A stretch of 64,000 nt of DNA from Hexactinellida sp. DTS-2022 (taxonomy: Eukaryota > Porifera > Hexactinellida), in assembly GCA_028753945.1 (NCBI GenBank), contig JAPNXP010000002.1, forward strand, positions 11,470,001 to 11,534,000. Reading direction: 5' to 3'. Under the pieces are notes generated by a model. It did no database searches and was not told where the DNA came from. It worked only from the letters and a program-made list of their open reading frames with translations. A program made the position numbers and the translations under genes. How positions within the stretch are numbered: position 1 is the first letter of the stretch; the number at the start of each line of letters is the position of its first letter. Of the stretch, positions 23,722-35,115 are shown piece after piece.

Positions 23722-26018
23722 TTATGATGAGTCTTGACAGTCAGGACAAAAGTAGGGGACATCATTGTAAGCTTCGACCTTTTTCACACCTACGCATCGA
23801 CCATGGTGCCATCGGTCACATAGGTCACACCCCATCCACTCATCGTTCTTTCTCGGGCGACCAATTGGGCAGATGCGTGAATCACACGTGGCACAGGGTG
23901 TATCGGATTCTTCTCCGCTATCAGGATCTGGTGCAGACTGTGTTGGGAGGATTTCTGTCCCGAAGCCACCAGGGATGTATTTAGAAGCCTTCTTCTCCCT
24001 CTTCAGACGCGAGGCTTCGGACGCTTGGCTACGGACCTGCTGGCGTCTACGTCACCTCTGAGTTTCAAGAATCGCCTTTTCGCGTTTGAGAATTCTTGTT
24101 TTATCTCTAGAGGCCAGGTGGTGGACAGTGGACGCTGAAACAGATATTCCATATTCTCGCAGAATGGCAGCGAAAGCCAGAGAACCCTCGTTAAAACTTG
24201 TCACTCCAAGTGCTGTACTACAGTCAAGGGACTTTTGGCCGACGTATTTACCCTTGGGCGAGTTATGCCAAATTACTGAGTGAGGGATTCGTTGGCATTT
24301 TGGGTTTTCCCCATAGTTAGGGCTCCGCAAACCTCAAGGGATGCGAAGGTTTGGAAAACCTGGGTGAGCCGAATTATTTCAGTGTCTGTGCAATAAGGGA
24401 TGCGGCGTTTGGGCAGAGTCACAGAAGAATCCAGCGCCATCTCTGCTTGGGCTCTCGCGAAGTAACACCAGGATTCGCTGGTGACAGGACAGTTCGTGTG
24501 GTCCTCTCCCAAGTGCCCAACTAACGTCCAAAGGGCCTTTTTGATAACTTCTGCTGGTTTGTCCCTATTCTGCGCGACAACCAGGGCATACAGTTGGCCT
24601 ATTCTTTCAGCCTTCGCCTTCGGGATTTTGGCTGATGTTGTGGACTTTTTGGTCAGATGTCTCTTGACCCTCTTCTGAAGGTGACCTAGGCATTCTTCCT
24701 TCCGAATAGGTTCGAGGCCTTGATAAGGATCGGATTCTAGTACTCTCTTGAAAGAGGATGAGTCGCCGTCACCAATATAGGTACTGTACACCAAACGATT
24801 ACGTGTGACTGATCTCTTCCACAGATCTACTGCAATCGCCCCCTCCATGGCCTGGCTAGTCCCTGTGAAATTGATGGTGCAGTTGGTGTGGTGTTCCAGG
24901 AATGATTCGTATTCCTCGAGATATGCTACCTTTCTCTCATCTGACCAATTAGAACATTTCTTGCATACTCGCTGCAGAACTCCATAGTCCAGGACCTTAC
25001 CACTATTTGAATCTATCGCCGCGCCGAATCCCTGATTGGAGTAATGACCCCTCCTATGCCAAGAAGCGTCATAACTAACATGACATCGTGTTACACCATC
25101 GATTACTGATGGCTCTGAATCTACTCTAGAGCGCACCTTCAGCGGCAAGATCCACGCAATGGCAGACACTTTAGACGTAACTTCAATAAACTGTCCCATT
25201 GCGCGCTTGTTCAGGTTCTTCTGCGGTACCGGGAGATCAAGTAACGCGCAGGCTAATCTAAAACCCTGCCAGGAAAAGAGGTTGTGTGCAAGGCGAGAGT
25301 GGCAGGCACATTGATTTCATTTGATCGATGTGACATCATTTTGGGATTGTTCACTGCTTCTTCAGACTTCAGCAGATTCGCCAAGATGCTGAGTAGTGGG
25401 AAAGGTACCTGGCTACAATTGAGTGGCATCGGTCACAATGCAACACTAGGTAGGTTTGCAGTCCTTCTCTAAGTGGATACTTGTGCAACACTAGTTTTCC
25501 GGAACAGTTATGATCTCGGCAAGGAATCAAGTTGAAGACATTAGAGAGTATGTCGATGTTCATAATCTCGGACCCGTGGGGAACTAAGAGGGAACGCGTG
25601 GAAACCTTGCCACCATCATTCAGGAGAATATCATAAGCATGATTCGATTCGGGGAAATTACATCCCTCTAGAAGTTTAGATCCACTAGTTGAAACACGTT
25701 GACGTTTAGTCTTGATTTTTGGATGGTGTCCTAAAGTGTCCATAGTGTTTACTAGGAAAACGCTGCGGATAGCGCTTCTTCCTCGTTTTCGGGTAGTGAC
25801 CGGTGAGGAAGGCGATTCCTCGGTATCGGAGAAGGCGAAGGAACTAAATCCAGCACCTAATAGAGATACAGGTGTCCCTGGCGTTCGAGGAGTACTAGGA
25901 GCAGACGGGTATTCAGTATCAAGTTCCGAATCTGAGGAACTCAGGTGAACAAGCTCCTCAGGAATTACCAACTCGGGAGATCAATTTCGCGAAATTGTGA
26001 GTTTTCTGCTCCAGCCAT
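23722..26018 (-). pseudogene. Mutator-like transposase with C-terminal PHD-type finger, decayed
   Basis: Read right to left: ATG at 26016-26018, a Ser/Pro-rich leader, a Cys cluster (CRDHNC, CDRC, about 25390-25510), then the catalytic region: CHVSYDASWHRRGH (first Asp codon near 25070), YIGDGDSSSFKRV (near 24770) and EECLGHLQKRV. These resemble the Mutator-like transposase domain of animal elements. After a basic stretch (24050-24130) the frame continues past one in-frame TGA (at about 24051) to a zinc finger: CATC, then CDLCDRWHHGRC and FCPDC, ending at TAA 23722-23724. The finger spacing and the W before H fit a PHD fold. Frameshifts lie near 25985, 25390, 25295 and 24285, so no intact protein is made. 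Element ends not found. Confidence 0.85.
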
Positions 26019-26817
26019 TATCAATCAATGAGAAACAAGGATCAGATTGTGATATTATGTGTTCTAATTCTAATTATTGACAGAACTATTCTTATTTATA
26101 ATGAACTTCTGCATTCTCAATTTACTTAGCAACAAGTAAGGGACCAATTATATTATTCGACACTTTTTGTAATCACAATATTACAACAAGTGGTTTCAAA
26201 TATCTGCCACAATTTGAGATGTGGTGGCGATTATCCTTACAATCCAGCAATCTAAACTCGTAACTAGTTTCTAATTACTCTGTTGTTACCACAAATAGAT
26301 TGCAGTTACAAAATTTCCAAGTGGAATGCATTGTTCATTTTCGTAAGTGAGTATTACATAGATATAATTATAGAATTCCATTAGAATAAATAGAATTGAA
26401 ACTATTTTATAAATCAATGCATTCCTATGTATTTCTAAGAATGTGAGGAGAAAGTACAAAGGAGAATAAGCTTAGTTTTGGAAGTATAAATCTATATTTG
26501 GATTATAAAATTTATATATAAAGAATATCAGCATTCCAAAATGTTAGAGCTTACGTGCGAAATAAGCAACAGTTCAATGTTGAAAGTTTGAATAAATCTT
26601 TCTACTCTTTCGAATGCTGTAAAATAATTTAAATCTGATGTCAGCAAGTTAGTCAACTTATTGACTGACTTGTGATGGTCGAATTTTCAGCCAATTTCAC
26701 ACTCGTCTATTTTTGCAACAAACCCAATTTGCTAATAAAGCAACTTCACTGTATATTCAATGGAAAAAATCCAGACAAACGAATAATAATTCAATATATA
26801 TTTACAATATTTATTTT
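26019..26817. other. No recognisable gene
   Basis: AT-rich stretch between the Mutator-like remnant and the MFSD2-like exon. It may include the right end of the former and the 5' region of the latter. No motif is clear. Confidence 0.4.
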
Positions 26818-27129
26818 ATGAGACGTTCAATGTCTGCAAACCTTAGAACTCATATTTCACAACTATGTTATGGCTTTGGTTCTATTCCATACGGTGCAAC
26901 TGCTTCAATTATAGGTTTTTACTTAAATATATTTCTTTTGGAAACAGTATACATTGATCCTGGATTCGTTTCTTTGATAGTTTTTGGAGGGAGATTATGG
27001 GACGCCATTACTGATCCTATTATAGGTTACTTTATAATGTTCACTCCTTTTACACGTTTTGGGAGGCTGAAACCTTGGATATTCTCCGGGTTATTGCCCA
27101 TGACCGTTTGTTATTTCTTACTTTGGCAG
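26818..27129 (+). CDS. MFSD2-like (major facilitator) exon, partial gene
   Basis: 104 codons from the ATG at 26818 to a splice donor CAG|GTAACT at 27129/27130. The product has hydrophobic segments and the family motif FGGRLWDAITDPIIGYF (residues about 61-77), followed by RFGRLKPWI. This combination is characteristic of the MelB/GPH branch that includes MFSD2, the sodium-coupled lysophosphatidylcholine symporters. The first transmembrane region is CYGFGSIPYGATASIIGFYL. Only about a fifth of a ~500-residue transporter is here, and no following exon was recognised within the next 3 kb. It is the only host-gene candidate in the window. It could be a first coding exon followed by a long intron, or a stranded fragment. 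Confidence 0.82.
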
Positions 27130-27372
27130 GTAACTATGTAGTTTAAACACTTGTAATTACTTTTCATGTTTCACGCCTTTTTTGTTACATTTCAGTAATT
27201 TACTTTCCTTATAATGAGTCTACGTTTGGGGGGATTATTATAAGGATTTGCTATTCTCACCACTAATATTATCGTGTCACATTTCAAGATTTTACTACCC
27301 TAGATAATATATTGATTAAGGAGACACGCTCCCGCTATTTTTAAAATTGATTAAAAATGCTGAAGCTTTATA

Positions 27373-27472
27373 CAGTAGAGTCTCCCAAAACGGACACTCC
27401 GAGAAGCGAGCAACTCTCTACAACGGACAAAATCCATGTCCCCAACGTATCCGTTATTCGGAGATTCCACTG
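27373..27472. mobile_element. pogo/Tigger-like MITE, 100 bp
   Basis: Starts CAGTAGAGTCTCCCAAAACG and ends with the inverted CAGTGGAATCTCCGAATAAC. The left flank is TA (27371-27372), the right flank TT. It lies about 240 bp after the MFSD2-like exon donor, so it would be intronic if that gene continues. Confidence 0.8.
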
Positions 27473-28860
27473 TTTATGCAATACCAACTATACTTTGATA
27501 TGCTATCCGTCCAAATGCGAAATAAAAATTCGATTCGGTATATTTATTACTATTTGACGTCACTAATGTTATAAGTCGCCGTTACTTATGTTAGTGGGGT
27601 CAAAAATACAGATTCCGTGACCAACCTCTGGCTAGTTTTATGCCTGATTCTGATACTTTAGGACATATCTCGCGATTTAAGCTCCCATGCCGCCGCTCTG
27701 GAAAGTTTGGGCAAACTTTTTTATATCGACAAATTCAAAGGGCCTCCGGCAATCTTTTTGAAAAATTAAGGTCCCTATCTGAACATTTCATAAATTGAGA
27801 TTAGAGTGTTTTTGGACAGCATACAATAAGTAGTAGCTGCACTGAAAATTTCAACTCAATTGGGACTATACTTTTAATGTAATAACCTTTTGAAGATACC
27901 TACGTCATTTGTCACCATGGGAGGTCCATTCTTAAAGTGTTTTTTCAAGGGATTTGCTGCATATCTTATCCTATATACATGCAATAACCTTTTTACTCGC
28001 TATGTAGTATGTCTCCATGTAAATCTCGGTAATAGACTTAAATTTAGCACTACGCCCTATCTAGGACACTGCAATAGCTGCTTTACCCCTTATGTTGACA
28101 TTTTATGGATACAAGAACAAAGTTTCATTTACCTAGGAGGTTAATAGAAAATAATTCAGTGGCTAAATAGTATGAAATGACATTTATTGATAGCTTTCCA
28201 TAATTTAACTATTGTATAATTTGTAGTTTGTAGTGTCTATATACTTTTCTTGCTTTTGAAACGATTTTTTGCCAGAACACGGTCGCTATTAGACAATATA
28301 CGTGCTAATTTCAAATATAGTTTGTACAGATATAGTGATACTTCCGTAGTTAGCTACTTAAGTATCATATGTGTCTTTTTTAGAGTACGAAATTCACTCA
28401 TATTGTCAAATTTGAAGATAAAGTCAGAATACAATGTTTATTATTCAAGCACAATCAGTAAATATTATTTATCCATTATTCGTTAACAACTAGGAGGGAA
28501 ATTAGTCAATGAAGATAAATGTTAAAAATAGGAAAAATTGAAAAACCGTCCGATATTTTGAATAAACTTTTACTTGAGCTCGAAAATATTTTTGGGCGTC
28601 TTTGGGCGGGCGTTGAAATATTTTAAATCGAAGCTTAGATAAATAGACAATATAGAAACGCAAACTATTCACTCGCAATTGTTTGCATTATAAAATCGGG
28701 CGGTTGGAATATTTGCCACAATGCAGCGAGTTATTTTTATAATATTTCGAAATAAAATACATAAAAATACATACATGCTTAGTTCGTTTTGAAAACTAGT
28801 TAATATCTATCAAATAATCTATACTATTAAAACACAAACCTGGGTGTATATATGTATATG
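27473..28860. other. No recognisable gene
   Basis: AT-rich DNA after the MITE. Open frames of up to 84 codons show no family motif. Possibly intron of the MFSD2-like gene. Confidence 0.4.
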
Positions 28861-28872
28861 TGTATATGTTGT

Positions 28873-28975
28873 AGGCGAAATTGAGTACCAGGCGAGATTG
28901 AGTCTCATTTTCGCCTGGTACTCAATTTCGCCTGCGAGGGTCAGGCGAGATTGAGTACCAGGCGAAATGGAGTCA
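28873..28975. repeat. Subterminal CAGGCGARATTGAGT motif cluster (left)
   Basis: Five or six direct and inverted copies of a 15-mer (consensus CAGGCGARATTGAGT) within 100 bases, able to form several alternative hairpins. The mirror cluster is at 33480-33582. Such arrays at transposon ends often bind the transposase, but that is inference. Confidence 0.8.
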
Positions 28976-29339
28976 TAATACTTATAGAAAATTTATAACT
29001 AAATATTATGGGTTGTTAAAAATTGATTATATCCCAGATCTAATCCAGTTATTCGTTCACTTATCATACTAGGTAAACAAAGTATGCTGAATACGAATTT
29101 GACACTCACAAGTTTCTAATCCAAATATTTATTGTTGTTATTGACAATATAGGTAAACAATTTTGTAAAATATTAGAATTTACATAGAGATTAGACGATT
29201 ATTGTAAGTAATTGCATATGCTAAATACGAATTTAGAATTAACTACTTGCAAATAAGGGCTGTTTGTTGTTAAATTTGGGGAATTAATGACTAAGAATTA
29301 GATTGAGATTTTATTTCTAAGTAAGTAAGCAAACAAGTA

Positions 29340-31149
29340 TCATATAGAACGTATATAAATTAATATTGAACATTCTAAAAATGAATACGAGTCCTTTTAT
29401 AAGTTTATTATAAAGCGAGGTTAAAATGTAAATATATTCGCTATCAAAAGCGAACGAGATTATAGGCTCGTAATAAATATCTATCGTAATCTACTCGCGA
29501 ATTCAAACCATTCCACTCAAGCCACCAGTTTAATCTTCAATACATATTATTTTAAATACATTTACTAAACAAACAGAATATAATTAAACGGACACATTCT
29601 TTACTGATAAGCTGGTTCTTGTTAGTTGGTTTAATAGCTGGTTTTGCTGTTAAATCAGCTTATCAATATCACTCAGTTGAGAATGTATAGTGAGTAAATG
29701 AGTAATTACCTTCTAATTATGTAGTAAATGTGTTTAAATGTGCATCTATAAATTAACAATACAAAGGCGTAGGCTCTGGTATTGTTGGTAGGGCCATGGA
29801 CATACAAAAGTTTGCCAATTGAATCACCAATGTGCAATGGCCTCCCAATGTCACCGTAATGGACTAACCTATGGGCCCTACTAATCCCATTCCGAGACTA
29901 CGTCAAACTCCGTATGTGGGAATTCTCCGAATCTAAGATGTTGACATTTTTCAGACTACTTTCTCAATATTGGAAAATAGTCTAAAAATAACAATTGTTA
30001 TAATATGCAACCAGAGATGGGGCCAAATCCCTATGGAAATTATAGTTTTAAAGATTTTAAGATTAATCCCAGTCCATTCAGAATGGGATTGGGAATTAAT
30101 CAGAAAATCTCAAACTCAAGGTCAGTGTGTGGGAATTAAGGAACTTCTAAATGATATTATTTCGAAACTGCTCTGAATTGGTGAATGACAAATACGAATG
30201 TTAATCCAAGTTATTTAATTTAATTCTGCAATCTACACCAATTTGCATGTCTACAGGGTCTGAAAGTCATTTCGTTTCTCGTACCTTCAAACAAACAATA
30301 AATGTTTATTGTAATTATATGTAATATAAATTATATAATTGATAATAAAAATTATTTAGAAGCTTCATTACATTTTACTTTCACTAAGTAATATAATCTT
30401 TGGACAGGTGCGAAGTCAGCCCTAACTATAGTGGGTGTCAAGTGCGTAGGAGTAAGTATAGCCAGCGACCCTAATGGGTGCTCAGCAGAAAACCTCTTAC
30501 ACACTAAGAGGCCTTGTTAAATGTTAATTCAGGAGCACTTTCTATAAAAAAGGTGCTATGTAACGACTGAAAAAGAAATAGCACAGTAACACATATTGAC
30601 TGTGAAAGCTAACTAATATGATTACATTCTTGACTGAGCTTAGCTAAAAAGAGCACAAGCCTAGTATATTGATTATCTTTCTTTTGGATACAAACAACTT
30701 GTGACCTTCATATGTTCTATATTTTGAACAGCGATTTTATTTATATTGAGCCAAAGTAAAATCCATGTTAATTTAAATATCAATTACTAAATAGCATTAA
30801 TATATTTATTATACGTATTCTATTATTAGCCAATATATCATGTTTAAATAAAACACAAGATGTGAAAAGTACATATATCAACAAAAATTGTGTTGAGTGA
30901 AAACATAAATAAATTACAACTGTTATTGAATACTCACATTGCGATACTTAATAAACAGTCGGAGAAATGCCAGCATAAACATAGAGACAAAGTAGTCGGA
31001 AAATTCTAAACATTTGATATTTGGAATTTTTGACAAATGCCGACATACGGAGCCGGACAAATGCAGGCCTCTAGTTAGTTTTTATCTCAAATAGAGATGC
31101 GTTTTTTATCTCCGAATTACTTTAATGTAATCCGGACAAACACATACCT

Positions 31150-31180
<31 letters not shown>

Positions 31181-31680
31181 AAGAACTATTGTGCTTTTAA
31201 TATATATATTATTGTGGTCTGCTTAAGCACTGCCGGATTTGGTAGCCCGTGAGACCATAGGCGGGCTAACAATAGTGCATTCTTTAGGATAAGGTTATCC
31301 ACCAGTTATAATTCTGGTAGTTCAATAATTGTTTTGCTATCTCGTAACGCTTCTTATTCAAGAGGTTTTGATCCGGGGTCCCGGCTGTCTATTAACGGCC
31401 ACCCCAAATAATATTATGAGGGGCGAAACGATACCTACAGACTAGACTCAATTCACAGGTCTAGACTAAATTTGGTTAGCCGGGTGACCGCTTAACAGCT
31501 GCTAATATTGGTTAACTGTTACAGATTTAATTGAGCAGTTAACCGCTCTGTTAATCTAGTTAAATAATATCAATGTAATTGCGTATATAAAACACTAATT
31601 TAAATTATATTAATTTTGTTAGAATATGGTAATCTTAAATATATGCAATTCCATATGTATGTAGTAAATTCCTATAAACC
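29340..31680. other. Interior of the long-TIR element, non-coding
   Basis: No credible gene. It contains an imperfect hairpin (GATAAGCTG near 29609 and CAGCTTATC near 29660) and the CA microsatellite at about 31151. Confidence 0.45.
31149..31178. repeat. (CA)n microsatellite
   Basis: An uninterrupted run of alternating A and C, about 26-30 bases. Confidence 0.85.
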
Positions 31681-32277
31681 AAGGGTGGGGTTGTTAACCG
31701 TTCTGAGGCTACAATTATTATTCGTTTTGTTTATACTACAGTGTAGGACTCAGTATTATAAAGTATTACTCCATAAGTAGTCATTAACTAATACATTTCG
31801 CAATTTGAGCAAGTTAGAAACAGTGTAGTTACAGAAAATATATAATGTGGTCATTGTGGTGATGAGAAATGGATTTATGATCATCATTTTCAACAAAATT
31901 CAGATATTTTAATTATTTATACTGTACTTCCTCGCTAATCCCAACAGAGGTGTTCCGATTTAAAAATTTCTGTTCCGATTAGTGAAGTAATACATTTTCT
32001 ATTGGCCTCTATTACATGAGATTCCGATAATTTGGATCAAACTTGTCCAAAGCATTTTAATCCAACTAAACATGTAGTATACTACCTAATTTATTGTCTG
32101 AGACTTATTAATTTAGGATTCCATTGTAATATACTTTGGATCTCCTGTTCGGACTAGCGAGGATGTACTGTAAGATAATTTCCAAATAATACTGCTAGCT
32201 GCTGATTATCAACAGGCCGGCTAACTGGTTAACGAAATATGCAACCGCTAGCCAGCTGGTTAACAAATCAAGCCTTG
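31681..32277. mobile_element. hAT-type MITE, carrying a nested MITE
   Basis: Left CAAGGGTGGGGTTGTTAACC and right end ...GGTTAACAAATCAAGCCTTG are inverted. The flanks share TATAAAC on both sides, a degenerate 8-bp TSD. Split by the 249-bp element at 31922. A related copy starts at about 32293. Confidence 0.7.
31922..32170. mobile_element. Tc1/mariner-pogo-like MITE, 249 bp
   Basis: Left CTGTACTTCCTCGCTAATCC, inverted right CAGTACATCCTCGCTAGTCC, with TA flanks at 31920-31921 and 32171-32172. Nested in the element at 31681-32277. Confidence 0.8.
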
Positions 32278-32292
32278 TATAAACTATAGTTA

Positions 32293-32707
32293 AGGGTGGG
32301 GTTGGTTAACCATTTTGAGGCCACGGTTACGATTATCTTCACACTACGGTTAACCGCCACTGAAAGTTATAACAAAATATATAGACATTTCTCAGAAATT
32401 ATCTAAATTGTAGTAACGAAAAACACATTCTTTTAGCCAAGTACTCTATTAGTACAATTAACTGCGTACAAGTTTATCACTTCAGGTTACTTCTACACTG
32501 TGTTGTCACCAAAATATATCTGTGACTATGGGTAATAAGATAAACAATTATTATATTCTGAACAAAATGCATGCAAATTCACACTGTTATCCAATAATTT
32601 GTACTTCTAATTGTAAATTGTAATATTAACATATCGGTTAACTGATCACTAAAATCCGTAACAGTTAACCGGTATTAGCGGCGGTTAACCGAATTCAGCC
32701 TTGATTT
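32293..32707. mobile_element. Second copy of the GGTTAACC hAT-type MITE
   Basis: Starts AAGGGTGGGGTTGGTTAACC and ends near CGGTTAACCGAATTCAGCCT, inverted like the 31681 copy. Interior GGTTAACCG blocks are abundant. No clear TSD. Confidence 0.6.
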
Positions 32708-33479
32708 AATATTTTCTGAAGGACGAAATGTAGCAGTAGTAAGGAATAAAAACAAAGCTGAACCTTACTAATTATGTAGTATAAATAATGTTCTACTGTG
32801 GTGATCAGCATGGGCGGTTGACTGGCTAACCGTGGCGAGAAATTGAATCGTAACCATAGCCCCAGAATTTACCATTGAATAAAATATTGGGAACAACAAG
32901 ATGCTCTCCCCTGACTTGAGGGTGGGGTCGACACCTCCCTCCTGACGCTATACAGTAAGTGCATAGGCTTCGTAAATGCAAAGGTCAATCCTTCGGGCAG
33001 CCAGGAAATTCCGGGGAAACTCCGGGTATATAGTATTAGTAGCATAAGGGCAACCCTTCCGGGCATCCGGGCGAGTAACGACGCCTATTAGTAACTTAGT
33101 AAGTGGCTTAGAAATTAGTATGTATCTCAAATACAAGTGTCACTAAGTGTCTCTTTAACAACAAACAGCACTTATTTGCAAGTACATATGTAGTTAATTC
33201 TAGACTAAATTCGTATTTAGTATACTATGCAATTACTTAAAATAACCGCTAGTCTCTATGTTAATTTGGAATATTCCTTAATTTTTTTGCCTATATTGTA
33301 AATAACAACAATAAATAGACATAATAGAAATTTGTGAGCGTCAAATTCGTATTCAGCATACTTGATTACCTAGTATTTTAACATTTGGAAGTGAACAAAT
33401 CGCGGGATTAGATCTGGATATAATCAATTTATAACAACCCATAATATTTAGTTATAAATTTTCTATAAGTATTATGACT

Positions 33480-33582
33480 CCATTTCGCCTGGTACTCAAT
33501 CTCGCCTGACACTCGCAGGCGAAATTGAGTTTCAGGCGAAATTGAGACTCAATCTCGCCTGGTACTCAATTTCGCCTGCGAC
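33480..33582. repeat. Subterminal CAGGCGARATTGAGT motif cluster (right)
   Basis: Mirror image of 28873-28975: five or six direct and inverted copies of the 15-mer at the right tip of the long-TIR element. Confidence 0.8.
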
Positions 33583-33587
33583 ATATA

Positions 33588-33992
33588 CAGTGGAACTTGT
33601 TAAGTACCTACTCTCGGATATTACGTACTGTTCGCGAATAACGGATTTTTCCTCCTATCTGATCCATTATTAATGATTTGGTTAATACGTACTCGGATAA
33701 GACGTACCAATTTCTTTTCCCAAGTAAATAAAATGTATGTATTTTCATTCGGTTAGTACATTCTCTAGAAAAGTATCAGGAGATTTGGTTTAATTAAGAG
33801 ATTAGGTTACAACTAAGATACTTTACATCATATCGTTAAGTATGTTATATACTTGTATAACATAAATCGTATTCATATCATTGAACAAGTCAGTATTTTG
33901 ACTTGTGTATTATTCATATGGATAAGACGTACCTCGGTAAGTACGTACTTTTTCTTGTCTCCCAAAGTAGCACGTCTTAACCGAGTTTACTG
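33588..33992. mobile_element. pogo/Tigger-like MITE, 405 bp
   Basis: Starts CAGTGGAACTTGTTAAGTAC and ends with the inverted CAGTAAACTCGGTTAAGACG, with TA on both sides (33586-33587, 33993-33994). Repeated TACGTACT and AAGACGTACC tracts near both ends. It sits exactly at the tip of the long-TIR element. Confidence 0.85.
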
Positions 33993-34039
33993 TACTATAT
34001 GTATATATTTGTGTATGTTACGAGTTGATTGAACAAACT

Positions 34040-34260
34040 GTACGGTTTCCAATTGTGATTTTTGGCATATAGCCTATAGGGGTAACTTTTGGCACCCGCC
34101 AACAAGTTGAGGTTTCCACTCAAAATTTCTCACACCTCGACAAGTTATGACGCCATTGTCACATTTCGTGAACACTGAAAATTCACTTAATCGCACATAA
34201 TTCCCGCCCTCTAAGAGATAAAAATCTGAAAATTTCATAGAACATGTACATTAATATATA
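34040..34260. repeat. Partial foldback-family copy
   Basis: One truncated arm of the foldback family seen at 44.0-50.0 and 47.4-48.5 kb: shared blocks CTCAAAATTTCTCACACCTC and GACAAGTTATGACG, then TCTAAGAGATAAAAATCTGA. The outer end (with ACTCC) and the opposite arm are missing. Confidence 0.85.
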
Positions 34261-34609
34261 AAATAGACTAATTATAGCCTTTCTAAACTTGATTAGATCT
34301 GTGAATTTACTGAAAAGTTGAGTAGATTTGGAAAAAAAATTTAAACTTGAGTATTTTTGGAATTTTCTCATTTTATAATAATAATAATAATTTGTTGCAC
34401 TAATATAGTACCGTAAGATTAGCACTAGTTAGTAATGAACTTCGATGGAAAGGACTCATTAATATTCCTTGGAGAAGTCTCAACCACCTTCAAAAATACT
34501 AATAAATTCTTGATAAATTTTCATATTAACGTCTCACTCTTACATTTCTCGAGCTCATCCTCCGTATTTAGAAATGCGTAAAGATGCCCTTAATGACTAT
34601 TCAGCAATT

Positions 34610-35115
34610 GTTTTGGTTGATTTTGCGGAGTATTACTCTTTTGTTGTCCAAGACTAATTCCAAGGATTTCATTGGAATAACCTGCTAGCAACTTTACAGT
34701 CATTCTTAATCTACTATCGAGAAAATGGTTGGTTGTAAATAGTTACTGTCTATGATTTGGATGTACTAATTTTAAGGTATACTGTGCATTAATTCATTTT
34801 TGAATTAATGCACAGAAAAATTTAGAAAAATTTCCGTTCAAAGTTATGCGCCTCCAGGAGCGTTGCATACGCTTAGATGAAACCCTGAGTATATGTATAA
34901 TACGCATTGCATGACACGTTCCAATAAAAGACGTGTATAACTTGTCCCAACATATCAGTGATTTTGGAATTGAAGAAACTTGGAATTTCTTAACAACATC
35001 CCACGGAAAATTACCAATATTCTGCATTGGAGGAACAGTAAAGAGAATTACTGCCAGATCAAATCTACAAAGGCCAAAGGAACACCACATTTTGACATTA
35101 CTGGAGATTTTTGAC
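34610..35115 (+). pseudogene. Broken gene fragment with SHGK...GGTVKR motif
   Basis: A plus-strand frame reads VDFAEYYSFVVQD, a stop, then FQGFHWNN and YYRENGW. After about 200 bases it resumes with HISDFGIEETWNFLTTSHGK and GGTVKRITARSNLQR. This pattern matches, from memory, a family widespread in invertebrate genomes and probably transposon-linked (motifs QGFHWNN, TSHGKG, GGTVKR); I cannot name it securely. The interruption contains the hairpin at 34785-34818. Stops and the gap make it non-functional. Confidence 0.6.
34785..34818. repeat. Perfect 15-bp inverted repeat
   Basis: CTGTGCATTAATTCA, a four-base loop, and its reverse complement. It lies at the edge of the insertion that splits the SHGK/GGTVKR fragment, so it may be one end of a small foldback or MITE. 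Confidence 0.75.

Larger units (their letters stand above)
28861..33587. mobile_element. 4.7-kb element with ~470-bp terminal inverted repeats
   Basis: About 28861-29330 and 33120-33587 are inverted copies (by eye near 80 percent, locally higher; shared tracts such as ATGCTGAATACGAATTTGAC). The outermost 100 bases on each side carry clustered CAGGCGARATTGAGT motifs. No transposase is visible inside; the interior holds other MITEs and a CA repeat. No target duplication was found, and the right tip is interrupted by the MITE at 33588. Confidence 0.8.

Noticed and set aside
29970-30176. 68-codon open frame in the long-TIR element
   Set aside because: No family resemblance and composition like surrounding DNA; probably chance.
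31330-31440. tRNA-like T-arm (GGTTTTGATCCGGGGTCC)
   Set aside because: No matching acceptor stem, D-arm or anticodon stem could be folded around it.
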